Of a stretch of DNA of 64,000 nucleotides, positions 54,327 through 63,045 are shown piece after piece (positions within the stretch are counted from its first letter, which is position 1; each line of letters starts with the position of its first letter). The DNA comes from Lentisphaerota bacterium (GTDB lineage Bacteria > Verrucomicrobiota > Lentisphaeria > Oligosphaerales > JABHEG01). The notes beneath the pieces are model-generated. The model searched no databases. It worked only from the letters and a program-made list of their open reading frames with translations, and was not told the origin of the DNA. A program made the position numbers and the translations under genes. The DNA lies in assembly GCA_018676675.1 (NCBI GenBank), contig JABHEG010000378.1, positions 1-64,000 on the forward strand, written 5' to 3'.

Positions 54327-57300
54327 TCAACGGGCATTGACAGGCCAACTGCTCGGCCACACTGCCGGTCTGCTCCCACCGGTATACCCGGCCTTCTTAA
54401 CCAGCTCTGCCTCGGTGAAACTGTCACTCGGGGCAAACAGAACCTGCCCGGGGAAAAGATCCCTGCGTACGGTGCTCAGGACCTGCAAGGCACCCTCCTC
54501 AGCTCGCTCCCGGGCGGCGATTTTCAAGGACGGAGCGGCACCGGCCGCCCCCGTCTGGACAATCCACACGGCACGCGGCTGGCTCACGCCGAGGAACGGT
54601 TCCAACGCGTTCTCCTCACCACGATAGATGATGCCGACAGCGCGAACACGCCGACTCAGTGCTCGCAAGAGCAACGCACGACGACTGGCCACACTCGCCA
54701 TCACTTTGGGTATATCCGGGAATTGCCCAAACACCGCGTCAATGCCTTCCTGAGCAGCCAGCACGTCAGGATGGTCCGGATTCATCCAGGGGACGTCGGT
54801 CTTCATCTGGTCCGCGAGGTGCACCATCCGCTGGGCCTCAGGGACCTCTGTCCCGAAACTCTCCGCAAGGGCGTGAACGAGCCGTTTCAGAACCCATGCC
54901 CGGGGAACAGGCTGCATCTCACGATCACGCAACACGGCCTCAACCCCGCTCAGTAGATGCATGTCTAACTCACGGGCTTCGTGGGCCTCCGCAATGAAAC
55001 GGAAAAGGAAGCGCCCATGCTGCACCACATTGTCCTGCGGCCGACGCTCAATGTTGACATCATAGTCGCGGCTGGAAAACTTGTCCGGGAACACTTTGCT
55101 GGTGTGGACAATCCAAGGCTTCTGGTCGTCATGCTCATAGTAGTAGATTTCCCCCCAGAACGAGGTCTGCATGTTCCCTCGGTCATCGGTCTCCCGCCGA
55201 CTGCGCAAGGGCTTGGGGAAATACATGGTGCGCCACATCGCGTCACCCTTCCGACGATAGCGCAGGCGCTGCAGATTGAGGTTCTCACGCTCACTCACCA
55301 CAAGGAGCGGGAGCTTCTCACGGCACGTCGAGTTTGCCCGCCCATAGGCAGCGCACGCTGCGAGGTCCGCACTCCAGACACTCGCGGACGCATCGGAGGC
55401 TGTTCCCGTACCCGTGAGGGCCTGCGCCAGCTTTGCGTCCTCCAGAGGAAACCCCTTTGCGGAAAACGTCTGCAACGCAGCTGTCCGGCGATAGTGCTCA
55501 AACTCCTCAAAAGCCCGCCGGAAGGGCGCCGCCTCCTCCGTATCGGGAAATTCCGTCACAAACTGCTTCAGAAGCTGCCCGTATAGGTCCAGGTTCGGCA
55601 ATGCGCTGAGCAGACGTTTGCGCAGAGACTTCAGGAGTTCCTGAGCAGCCTTCTCGGATTTGCAGCGGTCTGCATACTCACGCCCCCATGCTTCCAGTTC
55701 AGCGGCCGCCTGGCCAAAGGTCTCAACCATCTCCGGGGATGCCCGCGGAGACCACTCATCAGCCTCGCTGAGTATGCCGTTCAGTCGTTCAAGCGCCTCA
55801 CCTTCAGCCAACAGCGATGAAAACGGCCGTTGTTTGCGCGCATCCAAGCCCTGACGGATCGGAGCGAGGATACGCCGGAGTTCTTCATCGGCGGCCTCGA
55901 TCTTGCGGGCCAGCCACCGCTCCCACGACCCTTGCCATGCCTGCAACAAGGCCGTATCATCGGCTCCGGAAGTGCACTCACGCCCCTCTGCCAGAACAGC
56001 CCGAATCCGCTGTTCACTCGCAGCAAAGCCATTCTCTCTGATCGTGCTAAGCGTCTCCGTGAGCTTTGCGAAGCGTTCAGATCGGTCGTGCTGTTCCGCC
56101 AGAACACGATCTGTCTCATCCACCAGCGGCCGAAGCTCGGGAGAATTGTAAAACGCGGCGTCTCGATCCTTGAGGGCATCAAGGAACGACCGCATTTCAG
56201 CATACTCCCCCTGTTCCTTCAGCCCGGTCAGGTGGGCTAATGTTCGCTGCCGATCCTGCCCACGTCGATGAGCCCAAACGCCAGCGGCTGCTCCGGCAAC
56301 AGCCAGAACCAGGAACAGCAGGACCAGGCATGCATTGCGCGTGGAACGACGGCGTCTGCGAGCAGCAATACGCGCGAAGGCCTCCTGCACGCTGCGGGTG
56401 AGCGCTTCCGGGAGTGGGCGGCCAAAGCCACTCAGCGCCTGCCAACGCTCGTTAACTGTGTCGGCGTGAGGCTCAGCACTCCCCACTGCTTCCCACATGG
56501 CCGCAACCGCGTCCTCAAACGCCTGCTCCTTCCGCCGGCCGGCCATCTCACGGTCATGCCAATCGGTTGCCTGTGAAAGCAACGCCCGGTGCGCACTGGA
56601 GAGTAGACCGCTACCCGCCGGGCTCAGCTCTTCCCACCGTCCAAGCAAGTACCCGGCCCGTTCCACGTCCCGATCACTGAGTACACGCTCGAGATCAACC
56701 ATCAGTGCGCCAACATCACGCTCAAGCTCCTGAAGTCGAGCCGCCTCGAGAGTCGCGCTCACTTGTGACAACAGGTCCTTCGGGACAGGGGCAACTCGTT
56801 GGGGATGAGTCAGTTCAGCATTGAGACGTCGGACCTCAGCGAGATCCCCGTCAGCAATCGCATCCTGCACTTGAGGAACCAGGACGCGCAGTTGCTGCTC
56901 CTCAAGTTGCTGAAGATTCTCAGGCCAGACGGGATTCTCCGAATCACGCGAACGCAGCTCGCGCAGAACCTCGATACAGGAATCAGGGTCACCGTCATGC
57001 ACCAAACGACGATAGCGGCGCAATAACGGAGAAAGCGCTTCCTCAGTGGCAAGCTCAACACGTAGCTTCTCTACGGTATCGAAGTCGATGTCCGGGAACA
57101 TCTCCAAGCCCAGATCTTGACAGAAATTTCGCCACTTGGTGAGTTCCTGGAAGCTGATCACGTCGATCAGCGTAAGGACAGACGGTGGGCCCTCCGCTTC
57201 GTGGACGGCCTCCGAACGCATCCCCTTCACGAGGAATTCCGCACAACGGCTCAGCCGCGCATTGGCAATAGCACACGCGTCAGCATACTGCTCAGCAAGG

Positions 57301-57383
57301 TCTTCCAGCAGCGGAGTGACCTGCTGGGGATCCATGCGCAGTTGCTCACGAATGCGTTCGACCAGTTCCTGTTCCGGTATCAT
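54327..57383 (-). CDS. Large single-pass membrane protein of the GAP1-GTPase cluster
   Basis: From ATG 57383 this protein has about 1018 residues. It comprises an acidic, helix-rich cytoplasmic part (about 1-345), one membrane helix (NACLVLLFLVLAVAGAAAGVW, about 350-370) after an Arg-rich stop-transfer-like RIAARRRRRST, and about 650 residues outside the membrane that are also rich in Glu/Arg helices. I do not recognise a known domain. In-frame coding potential continues upstream to 57527. That extra stretch (LALRLYAFHPATARRCG) looks real, which suggests that the gene may be the second half of a fused or frameshifted GAP1-like gene. An AAGGA lies 10 bases before ATG 57383, so independent start is also possible. 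Confidence 0.7.
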   Translation of the reverse strand: MIPEQELVERIREQLRMDPQQVTPLLEDLAEQYADACAIANARLSRCAEFLVKGMRSEAVHEAEGPPSVLTLIDVISFQELTKWRNFCQDLGLEMFPDIDFDTVEKLRVELATEEALSPLLRRYRRLVHDGDPDSCIEVLRELRSRDSENPVWPENLQQLEEQQLRVLVPQVQDAIADGDLAEVRRLNAELTHPQRVAPVPKDLLSQVSATLEAARLQELERDVGALMVDLERVLSDRDVERAGYLLGRWEELSPAGSGLLSSAHRALLSQATDWHDREMAGRRKEQAFEDAVAAMWEAVGSAEPHADTVNERWQALSGFGRPLPEALTRSVQEAFARIAARRRRRSTRNACLVLLFLVLAVAGAAAGVWAHRRGQDRQRTLAHLTGLKEQGEYAEMRSFLDALKDRDAAFYNSPELRPLVDETDRVLAEQHDRSERFAKLTETLSTIRENGFAASEQRIRAVLAEGRECTSGADDTALLQAWQGSWERWLARKIEAADEELRRILAPIRQGLDARKQRPFSSLLAEGEALERLNGILSEADEWSPRASPEMVETFGQAAAELEAWGREYADRCKSEKAAQELLKSLRKRLLSALPNLDLYGQLLKQFVTEFPDTEEAAPFRRAFEEFEHYRRTAALQTFSAKGFPLEDAKLAQALTGTGTASDASASVWSADLAACAAYGRANSTCREKLPLLVVSERENLNLQRLRYRRKGDAMWRTMYFPKPLRSRRETDDRGNMQTSFWGEIYYYEHDDQKPWIVHTSKVFPDKFSSRDYDVNIERRPQDNVVQHGRFLFRFIAEAHEARELDMHLLSGVEAVLRDREMQPVPRAWVLKRLVHALAESFGTEVPEAQRMVHLADQMKTDVPWMNPDHPDVLAAQEGIDAVFGQFPDIPKVMASVASRRALLLRALSRRVRAVGIIYRGEENALEPFLGVSQPRAVWIVQTGAAGAAPSLKIAARERAEEGALQVLSTVRRDLFPGQVLFAPSDSFTEAELVKKAGYTGGSRPAVWPSSWPVNAR

Positions 57384-58302
57384 TCCTGCGACGTCCTTCA
57401 GGGCCTTCGGGTCGCATCCGCAGCGACGTGCGGTTGCGGGGTGGAAGGCGTACAAACGTAGAGCCAGGGCGCGCCGCGGCACGTCGTGGCTTGGTGGAAA
57501 CGGGTTCCCCCGTTCGAGCACACTCAACCAGAGCGTTCTCAGACGGCGGAGGCCCCAGAGGTTTCGTTAAATCAATGACCAGCGACCGCATGTTCCGCCG
57601 AGCCTCGCGCAGACCATCCGTGTCCGCAACGCAACACCGAATCGCGCACGATGCCCCGGCGGGAAGACTCGTGAAATAGGTATTGAAGGTCACTTCCCAG
57701 CGCTGCTCGGGCTCAATCAGCGACAGAGCTTCACTCACAAGTGCCATCATATCCATCCCCGGTTCAAACAACAGAATGGAAGGTGTGTTCGGCCGCGACA
57801 AGATGGTGTAAGCAAGCGTCCCAGCCCAACCGGCATCGCCTGTTAAACTCTCCCAGGTCGTGGCGCGCAGGTCCCCCTGCTCACCATCCGGAATCTCCTT
57901 CGGCATCTCCAGTAACGCCGGCTCATCAGCCCAGGACTCGACAAAAAAACCGTCCCGGGCACAAACCCAGGCCGGACCAACGGAGGATCGCTCGCGACGA
58001 CGGAGGACAACATGGTGGGCAATCTTGTTGGAACGCTGAGTGTGGTCGGCAAGCGCCGGAGCAACGCGTGACAGCACACTCATCGCCAAACCGCCCAGCG
58101 TGAAGTGATGGTGACTGATGGATGGAGGATTGAGCCCCGCTCGAGCGTCCAGTCCGCTGTACAGGTTCTTGTAGGCGCTGATGGACTCCAGCAGGCGAAC
58201 CGTCTCGGAACGCATCCCACGGGTGTGAGCAACCGTGCAGAACCCCCGCGTTCCCGGTTGGAGCCCTTTGTGTGCTGAAGTGTAGATCAGTTCGTGGGCC
58301 AT
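57346..58302 (-). CDS. GAP1-like protein (GTPase-associated protein 1, N-terminal domain type)
   Basis: This 318-residue frame begins MAHELIYTSAHKGLQPGTRGFCTVAHTRGM. From memory this is the hallmark of the GAP1-N domain (GTPase-associated protein 1), found with TRAFAC GTPases in conflict or signalling systems of complex bacteria. The block ISHHHFTLGGLAMSVLSRVAPALAD and the end SLVIDLTKPLGPPPSENALVECARTG fit. The last 55 residues after the G5 run turn Arg/Gly-rich and probably are not native sequence. ATG 58302 is preferred over ATG 58314. The domain call is from memory and needs a profile search. Confidence 0.7.
   Translation of the reverse strand: MAHELIYTSAHKGLQPGTRGFCTVAHTRGMRSETVRLLESISAYKNLYSGLDARAGLNPPSISHHHFTLGGLAMSVLSRVAPALADHTQRSNKIAHHVVLRRRERSSVGPAWVCARDGFFVESWADEPALLEMPKEIPDGEQGDLRATTWESLTGDAGWAGTLAYTILSRPNTPSILLFEPGMDMMALVSEALSLIEPEQRWEVTFNTYFTSLPAGASCAIRCCVADTDGLREARRNMRSLVIDLTKPLGPPPSENALVECARTGEPVSTKPRRAAARPGSTFVRLPPRNRTSLRMRPEGPEGRRRNDTGTGTGRTHS
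57507..57511 (-). other. G5 run, possible frameshift site linking two frames
   Basis: A run of five G on the minus strand (five C at 57507-57511 on the plus strand) lies where the GAP1-like frame stops looking like protein and the membrane-protein frame starts. Removing one G gives ARTGNPFPPSHDVPRRALALRL with no stop, for a single protein of about 1320 residues. The cause could be an assembly error, a real mutation or programmed slippage. Confidence 0.6.
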
Positions 58303-58359
58303 ACCCAAATCCATCCCGGTTGGAGACCGTTCACCAAGGCGCGTCCAGATCGGTCGAGC

Positions 58360-60636
58360 TTACACCTGCTTCTCACGATGTCGGAGCCACGACTTGCGCG
58401 GGTTCGGCATGTCAAACCACACACCCGTGTAGGGACACTGCAAACGCGCACCAAGGTAGGACAACGGGACCTGCAGCGGCTTCTCCTGTCCGGGAAGCGA
58501 CACGAACATGACGTCCCCGGAAACCTTGTACTCAATCGGGACTGTCTCCCGTTCTTCACGTCGGCCTCGGCTCAGAGCGGGGATAAAGCCACGCTCACAG
58601 AAGAAGTAGAGCATGGGAACATCCACCCAGATCGGATCGACGTCACGCGGCCGAATGCCGATCATGCCCGTTTCTTCGTTCAACTCAGGGTGGTGCCCAA
58701 GTGCGCTGTTGGGAACATAGTAGACATCACCGGCAAACGACTCAGCGGTTGAAACGAGTTCAGGACAAACCCGCTCAAGGAGTGACCGTAACGCAAATGA
58801 GACGTTCTTGATGGCGTCCACGTCCAGAGCACAGGTGTGAAGCTTCGAGTCCCATCGCCAAGGCTCACGCGGGAGCTCAAGAGCCAGCATGTCAAGCCAG
58901 ACGTCACACTTGGCGACCACCACCATCAACGTCTTCCGACTCTTTACTCCCGCCCGCATCCCCGAGTACTTCTTGATGCGGTTGATCATCTCAGTCAGGA
59001 TGATCTCCTGGCGTTGGACACGTGCGCCACGGGCCATCTGTGGGTCATCACTCGTCAAGAGACGCCGGAATCGCACGTCCTTCGTCGGATCGAACAGGAA
59101 GAATATGGTATCAGAGTGCAGGAGGTGTTGCGTCGTCGGGTTGTCCACCGAGTCCATTCCCGGTTCAAAATGTTCACCCGCATTGTCGTACAGCACCAGC
59201 GTCCGAGACGTACGTTCACGGACGGCTTCGTACTCAGGATGGTGTTCGGAGGGGGTCACCGAGAACATGAACGGTTTGGGCAAATTGATGAGCATGCCGT
59301 CCAGAAGAACCTGATTGTAGAGTTCCCCCTGCAACTCCGTCTTCTCAAGCGCTATCAACCGGTCTGAGTCGGAATTGAGAAAAACGGTTTCCTCAAAGTC
59401 GTTGAGGATCTGGTTGTTGATCGCATCGGTATCCGTGAAGGAAATGGCGAAGTTCCGGTTCAGCGTATTGCGCAACTCCCAGCTCATGCTGGTCAGAAAG
59501 TAGCTCTTACCGCTTGCGGTAGCACCCACGATGGACAGGAACAATGGCGGCATCTCACTGGCAGTCTGTGGGATGCGAAGGTGACACCGAGGACAGGCCA
59601 TGTCCGGACAGCTCATTCCGGCACTGTCCACGGCGTGCCCCTCCGGGGTAAACCGCGAAGGGAGAAAACGCTGTTGCGCATCCGCTCCAAGAACGGGATC
59701 GCCCACGAGGCTCTGATGGCGGGCAATGAAAAGGAACTCCTCAACCGCAAACCGATGCCAACAATGCGGGCAGACGATCCCACGACGGCTCGACGCCGGT
59801 CGCTCAGGATCAGCCGCCTTCGCCTTGGCCTTCCGACTGCGCCCCGAGCTGCCGCCCTTGGCAGGAGTTGATGCCTCGCTGATCTCCTGAACGCGACCAC
59901 GCTTAGCAGAACTCTCTCCGGAAACAGGCTCGTCCGCCCCTGGCGTTTCTGCCTTGGGAGACACAACGATTTCGGGGGCTTCCCCTTCATCCCTGTCCAC
60001 AGTCGCGACGTTCTCGGATCCCTCCTCCTGAGCAACCACGCCCTCCTTCTCAGTTGTCTCCTCTCCCCCGGAAGCAACCATCGGTTCGCCGCCGAATAAC
60101 CCGGGGATAAACTCCGCTCTCATCCATGCCGTCGCCCCCGGCCCCCATACGAGGTCGGCTCCCTTGATTGTCCCGTCCTGGGCAAGTCCCCGAAGCTGTT
60201 CCCAGGGATAGGGGCCATACTCGACGCCATCGCGGCGGTAGAGATGCCCCTCATCCTCATCTTCGACCCGATCAATGGCCGTATCCGCAATCCCCGGAGG
60301 CAACTCCTCCTGATAAGCGCCACCCGCCGGGGTCATCGAGACAGAAATCCGGCCGAAAACCAAATCAGTCGGACGTTCGATGGCCAGTTGTTTGACCCGC
60401 TTCCGATCCACATGGATGCCATTCGTGCTCCACTGGTCCTCGATTTGCAGCCGGTCCCCTGGCAACAACACAAGCACCGCGTGCAATCCCGAGACTGACG
60501 GTTCATCAATGACGACATCACACTCAGCGGATCGGCCGATCCGGCACGGAAAATCGACCACCTGATGGATGGCGGGAGACGAGCTCTGCACACGAATCTC
60601 GCAGGCAGGGGCTTCGCCGTTCGGCGAGTTACTCAT
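58360..60636 (-). CDS. FHA-GYF-zinc ribbon-TRAFAC GTPase protein
   Basis: This 758-residue multi-domain protein has an FHA phosphopeptide-binding domain (about 25-100; FPCRIGRSAECDVVI, SGLHA, STNGIHV). A GYF_2-like domain follows (131-181; GHLYRRDGVEYGPYPWEQL), then an acidic/basic disordered linker (about 185-285) and a zinc-ribbon-like region with CPHC and CPDMACPRC near 289-351. A P-loop NTPase comes next: Walker A GATASGKS at 371-378, DNAG at 484-487 in the switch II position and AKCD at 575-578 as the guanine motif. The closest type from memory is the TRAFAC double-GTPase group. AGGAG lies 5 bases before ATG 60636. It is the first gene of the cluster. Confidence 0.8.
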   Translation of the reverse strand: MSNSPNGEAPACEIRVQSSSPAIHQVVDFPCRIGRSAECDVVIDEPSVSGLHAVLVLLPGDRLQIEDQWSTNGIHVDRKRVKQLAIERPTDLVFGRISVSMTPAGGAYQEELPPGIADTAIDRVEDEDEGHLYRRDGVEYGPYPWEQLRGLAQDGTIKGADLVWGPGATAWMRAEFIPGLFGGEPMVASGGEETTEKEGVVAQEEGSENVATVDRDEGEAPEIVVSPKAETPGADEPVSGESSAKRGRVQEISEASTPAKGGSSGRSRKAKAKAADPERPASSRRGIVCPHCWHRFAVEEFLFIARHQSLVGDPVLGADAQQRFLPSRFTPEGHAVDSAGMSCPDMACPRCHLRIPQTASEMPPLFLSIVGATASGKSYFLTSMSWELRNTLNRNFAISFTDTDAINNQILNDFEETVFLNSDSDRLIALEKTELQGELYNQVLLDGMLINLPKPFMFSVTPSEHHPEYEAVRERTSRTLVLYDNAGEHFEPGMDSVDNPTTQHLLHSDTIFFLFDPTKDVRFRRLLTSDDPQMARGARVQRQEIILTEMINRIKKYSGMRAGVKSRKTLMVVVAKCDVWLDMLALELPREPWRWDSKLHTCALDVDAIKNVSFALRSLLERVCPELVSTAESFAGDVYYVPNSALGHHPELNEETGMIGIRPRDVDPIWVDVPMLYFFCERGFIPALSRGRREERETVPIEYKVSGDVMFVSLPGQEKPLQVPLSYLGARLQCPYTGVWFDMPNPRKSWLRHREKQV

Positions 60637-61027
60637 GGGTACTCCTGATCCCAGACTGTGAATGCAGCACGCGCATGTCTCTCAGACGGTGGCTGGACAC
60701 TACGGCGCCTTTCCCCAGCATGGTCAAGCAGATAGGCTCTACGTCACGCTGACGAGATAGCTCCATAATTTAGCGTGCGTGCGGGTCAGTACAAGAGCCG
60801 CACCATCTCCCCGTCCGTACCTGCAAGAAGGCCGACACGGGTGGAGGCAAACGTCCTGAAAGGAGAATGCCGTCTGTGAACACCACGCCGGGCACCTGTC
60901 CTCTTGACACGACGCGTTGATCCTCACGCGTCCCCAAGCTACAGTCACAGCAATCACAGAAGACCACCTCAGCCACGTGCTGTGCTCCCTTCCAGCCCAA
61001 CCGCTCGGGAGATTCGAAAGGTAAGCA
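60637..61027. other. Divergent intergenic region
   Basis: This gap of 391 bases lies between the FHA-GTPase gene and the cyclase gene. I see no gene here. It holds a possible minus-strand promoter (listed separately) and an AAGG site before ATG 61028. The short frames inside are not convincing. Confidence 0.5.
60767..60794 (-). promoter_or_regulatory. Possible sigma-70-like promoter of the GTPase cluster
   Basis: On the minus strand, TTGTAC (60794-60789) and TAAATT (60772-60767) are 16 bases apart, close to a -35/-10 pair. They lie about 130 bases upstream of ATG 60636. The assignment is by eye and weak. Confidence 0.3.
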
Positions 61028-61786
61028 ATGACAATCGTTGATCTGTCTGCCGAGATCGCGCCAAGTCCCCCGGAGACGCCTCCCGTCTTCCGTACGGAAA
61101 TCGACTACCATGACCATGCCGCAGGGGCGGCTCAAGCCCAGGAACTGCTGCATGTCCCTCCCGAGCTGTTCCGGGCGTCAGAGGGATGGGCCACCGAAAC
61201 CATCAAGCGCCTTGGGACCCACGACTGCACGCATGTCGATGCACCGTGGCACTACAACAGCCAGATCGGGAACGCCCAGGCCCAAACCATCGATCAGCTC
61301 CCGCTACACTGGTTCTTTGGCCCCGGTATCGCTCTCGACATGCGCCACAAGGAAGACGGCGACAGCGTGACGATCGAGGACGCGAAGAGTGCGCTCGAGG
61401 CGATCCACCACGCCCTGAAACCGGGCGAGATTGTCCTTATCCAGACCGGATGCGACCGCCACTACGGCGCCCCGGACTACGCCTTCCGCGGCCCCGGAGT
61501 GACAGCAGAAGCAACCCTCTGGCTGTGGGACCAGGGAATCCGGGTGATGGGAATCGATGCGTGGGGCTGGGATGCGCCACTCGACCAACAAGCCCGTGAG
61601 GCTCTGACAAGACGGGAAAAGGGCGTAATGTGGGCAGCACACCAAATCGACCGCCCCTACGCACATATCGAGCGCCTGGTGAACCTGTCAACGCTCCCGC
61701 ATTCGGGTTTCACCGTCGCCTGCTTCCCACTCAAGATACGTGACGCAAGCGCCGGGCCGTGCCGCGCGGTCGCGATCCTCCCCTGA
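61028..61786 (+). CDS. Cyclase-family metal-dependent hydrolase (kynurenine formamidase-like)
   Basis: This 252-residue protein is of the cyclase family that includes bacterial kynurenine formamidase. The signature GTHDCTHVDAPWHY near 70-83 provides metal-binding His and Asp residues. Others are LIQTGCDRHYG, GPGVTAEATLWLWDQGIRVMGIDAWGWD and AAHQIDRPYAHIERLVNLSTLP. The true substrate is unknown: amide or lactone hydrolysis is possible. The FAH-family gene starts 23 bases downstream (GTG 61810), so the two enzymes are probably part of one catabolic route for aromatic or keto acids. Confidence 0.85.
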   Translation: MTIVDLSAEIAPSPPETPPVFRTEIDYHDHAAGAAQAQELLHVPPELFRASEGWATETIKRLGTHDCTHVDAPWHYNSQIGNAQAQTIDQLPLHWFFGPGIALDMRHKEDGDSVTIEDAKSALEAIHHALKPGEIVLIQTGCDRHYGAPDYAFRGPGVTAEATLWLWDQGIRVMGIDAWGWDAPLDQQAREALTRREKGVMWAAHQIDRPYAHIERLVNLSTLPHSGFTVACFPLKIRDASAGPCRAVAILP

Positions 61787-61809
61787 CTTCCCGAAAAGCG
61801 AGGCCCGAT

Positions 61810-62817
61810 GTGAAAATCAGACGGCAATCACTTCCCTCTGGCCAGCTGGAGCTCGCCGTGCTCCAACACGGTCATTGGCACCCCCTGAGTACGCTGATCG
61901 CTGCTTCGCCGCAAGCGGTTTCTCCCAGCCTAGCCTGCCAGGACGATCTCATCGCTATCCTTGGAGGCGGGGACGAATTGCTGAATGAAGTGCGCGCCCT
62001 GCTGGACCAAACCGCGGGACAGGAGGCCGAGAGTCCACCGGAGACTGACCATCCCCTCCCCGCACCCTTCAGCCCACGATCAATCCGCGACTTCATGCTT
62101 TACGAGAAACATGTAATCGCAGCGGGGCGCGGGTATGCCAGGCGTTTCCTCCCCAAGGCCTGGCCAGTCCTTAACGCCTATGAGAAGATCTTCAGGAAGC
62201 CCCATCCAAAGCTCAGACCGAAGCCGCTCTGGTACAAACACCCGATCTACTACATGGGCAGCCATATCAACATCCTCGGGCATGGCGATATCGTTCCCTG
62301 GCCACCCTATTCATCCGCCCTGGACTACGAGCTTGAGCTCGGCATTGTCGTCACAAAGCCGCTCTACAACGCCACCCCCGAGGAAGCCTTGCAGGCAATC
62401 GGGGGCTTCACTATCCTCAACGATTTCAGCGCCAGGGATTGCCAGCTCGCAGAGATGACCAGCGGATTCGGCCCGGTCAAGGCGAAGAACTTCGCAAACA
62501 GCATCGGCCCATGCGTCGTCGAAACCCAGGATCTTCTGGCTCGTGCAGACAATCTGGATGTGAACGTGAGAATCAACGGTCAGGTCGTGGCGGAAAGCAA
62601 CACCGCAGGCATGCACTACTCCCTGGGAGAGATGGTCGCTTACGCATCGCTGGGCGAACGCGTCGTGCCCGGGGAACTCATGGGCACGGGCACCATTCCG
62701 GGATGCTGTGCGCTTGAGAACGAGCATTGGCTTCAGCCAGACGACACGATTGAACTCACCATCGAAGGGATCGGGTCACTGACCAACCGGATCAGCCACC
62801 TACCCCAGGATGAGTGA
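61810..62817 (+). CDS. Fumarylacetoacetate hydrolase (FAH) family protein
   Basis: This 335-residue FAH-fold enzyme has the metal site DYELELGIVVTKPL near 175-190 (Glu-x-Glu), ILNDFSARDCQL and VKAKNFANSIGPCVV, then the C-terminal GTGTIPGCCALENEHWLQPGD-like block (here QPDDTIEL). Family members split C-C bonds of acylpyruvates or isomerise/hydrate 2-keto acids. The start is a GTG (61810) preceded by GCGAGG. The frame is open upstream to 61759 but overlaps the cyclase gene. It works with the cyclase-family gene by context. Confidence 0.87.
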   Translation: MKIRRQSLPSGQLELAVLQHGHWHPLSTLIAASPQAVSPSLACQDDLIAILGGGDELLNEVRALLDQTAGQEAESPPETDHPLPAPFSPRSIRDFMLYEKHVIAAGRGYARRFLPKAWPVLNAYEKIFRKPHPKLRPKPLWYKHPIYYMGSHINILGHGDIVPWPPYSSALDYELELGIVVTKPLYNATPEEALQAIGGFTILNDFSARDCQLAEMTSGFGPVKAKNFANSIGPCVVETQDLLARADNLDVNVRINGQVVAESNTAGMHYSLGEMVAYASLGERVVPGELMGTGTIPGCCALENEHWLQPDDTIELTIEGIGSLTNRISHLPQDE

Positions 62818-63045
62818 CGTGTTCTCTCGTGTGTGCGTCATCGGTCTGTGTACGACGCACATCTTGGGCAGCGCCGCTTCTCCGTATGCGGCCAGGCCGG
62901 TTACGGAGAACCGGCTCCTCCATGCGCTTTGGCGGAAGTTACACACTCGGATATGAAGGTCGGACTTTCGGCGGAGGCTGGGCTCGTCTGTAACTCCGCA
63001 ATGCCTGCCAAGCGGCCCGCGTCTCACGCTCTACCATGCGTGGCC

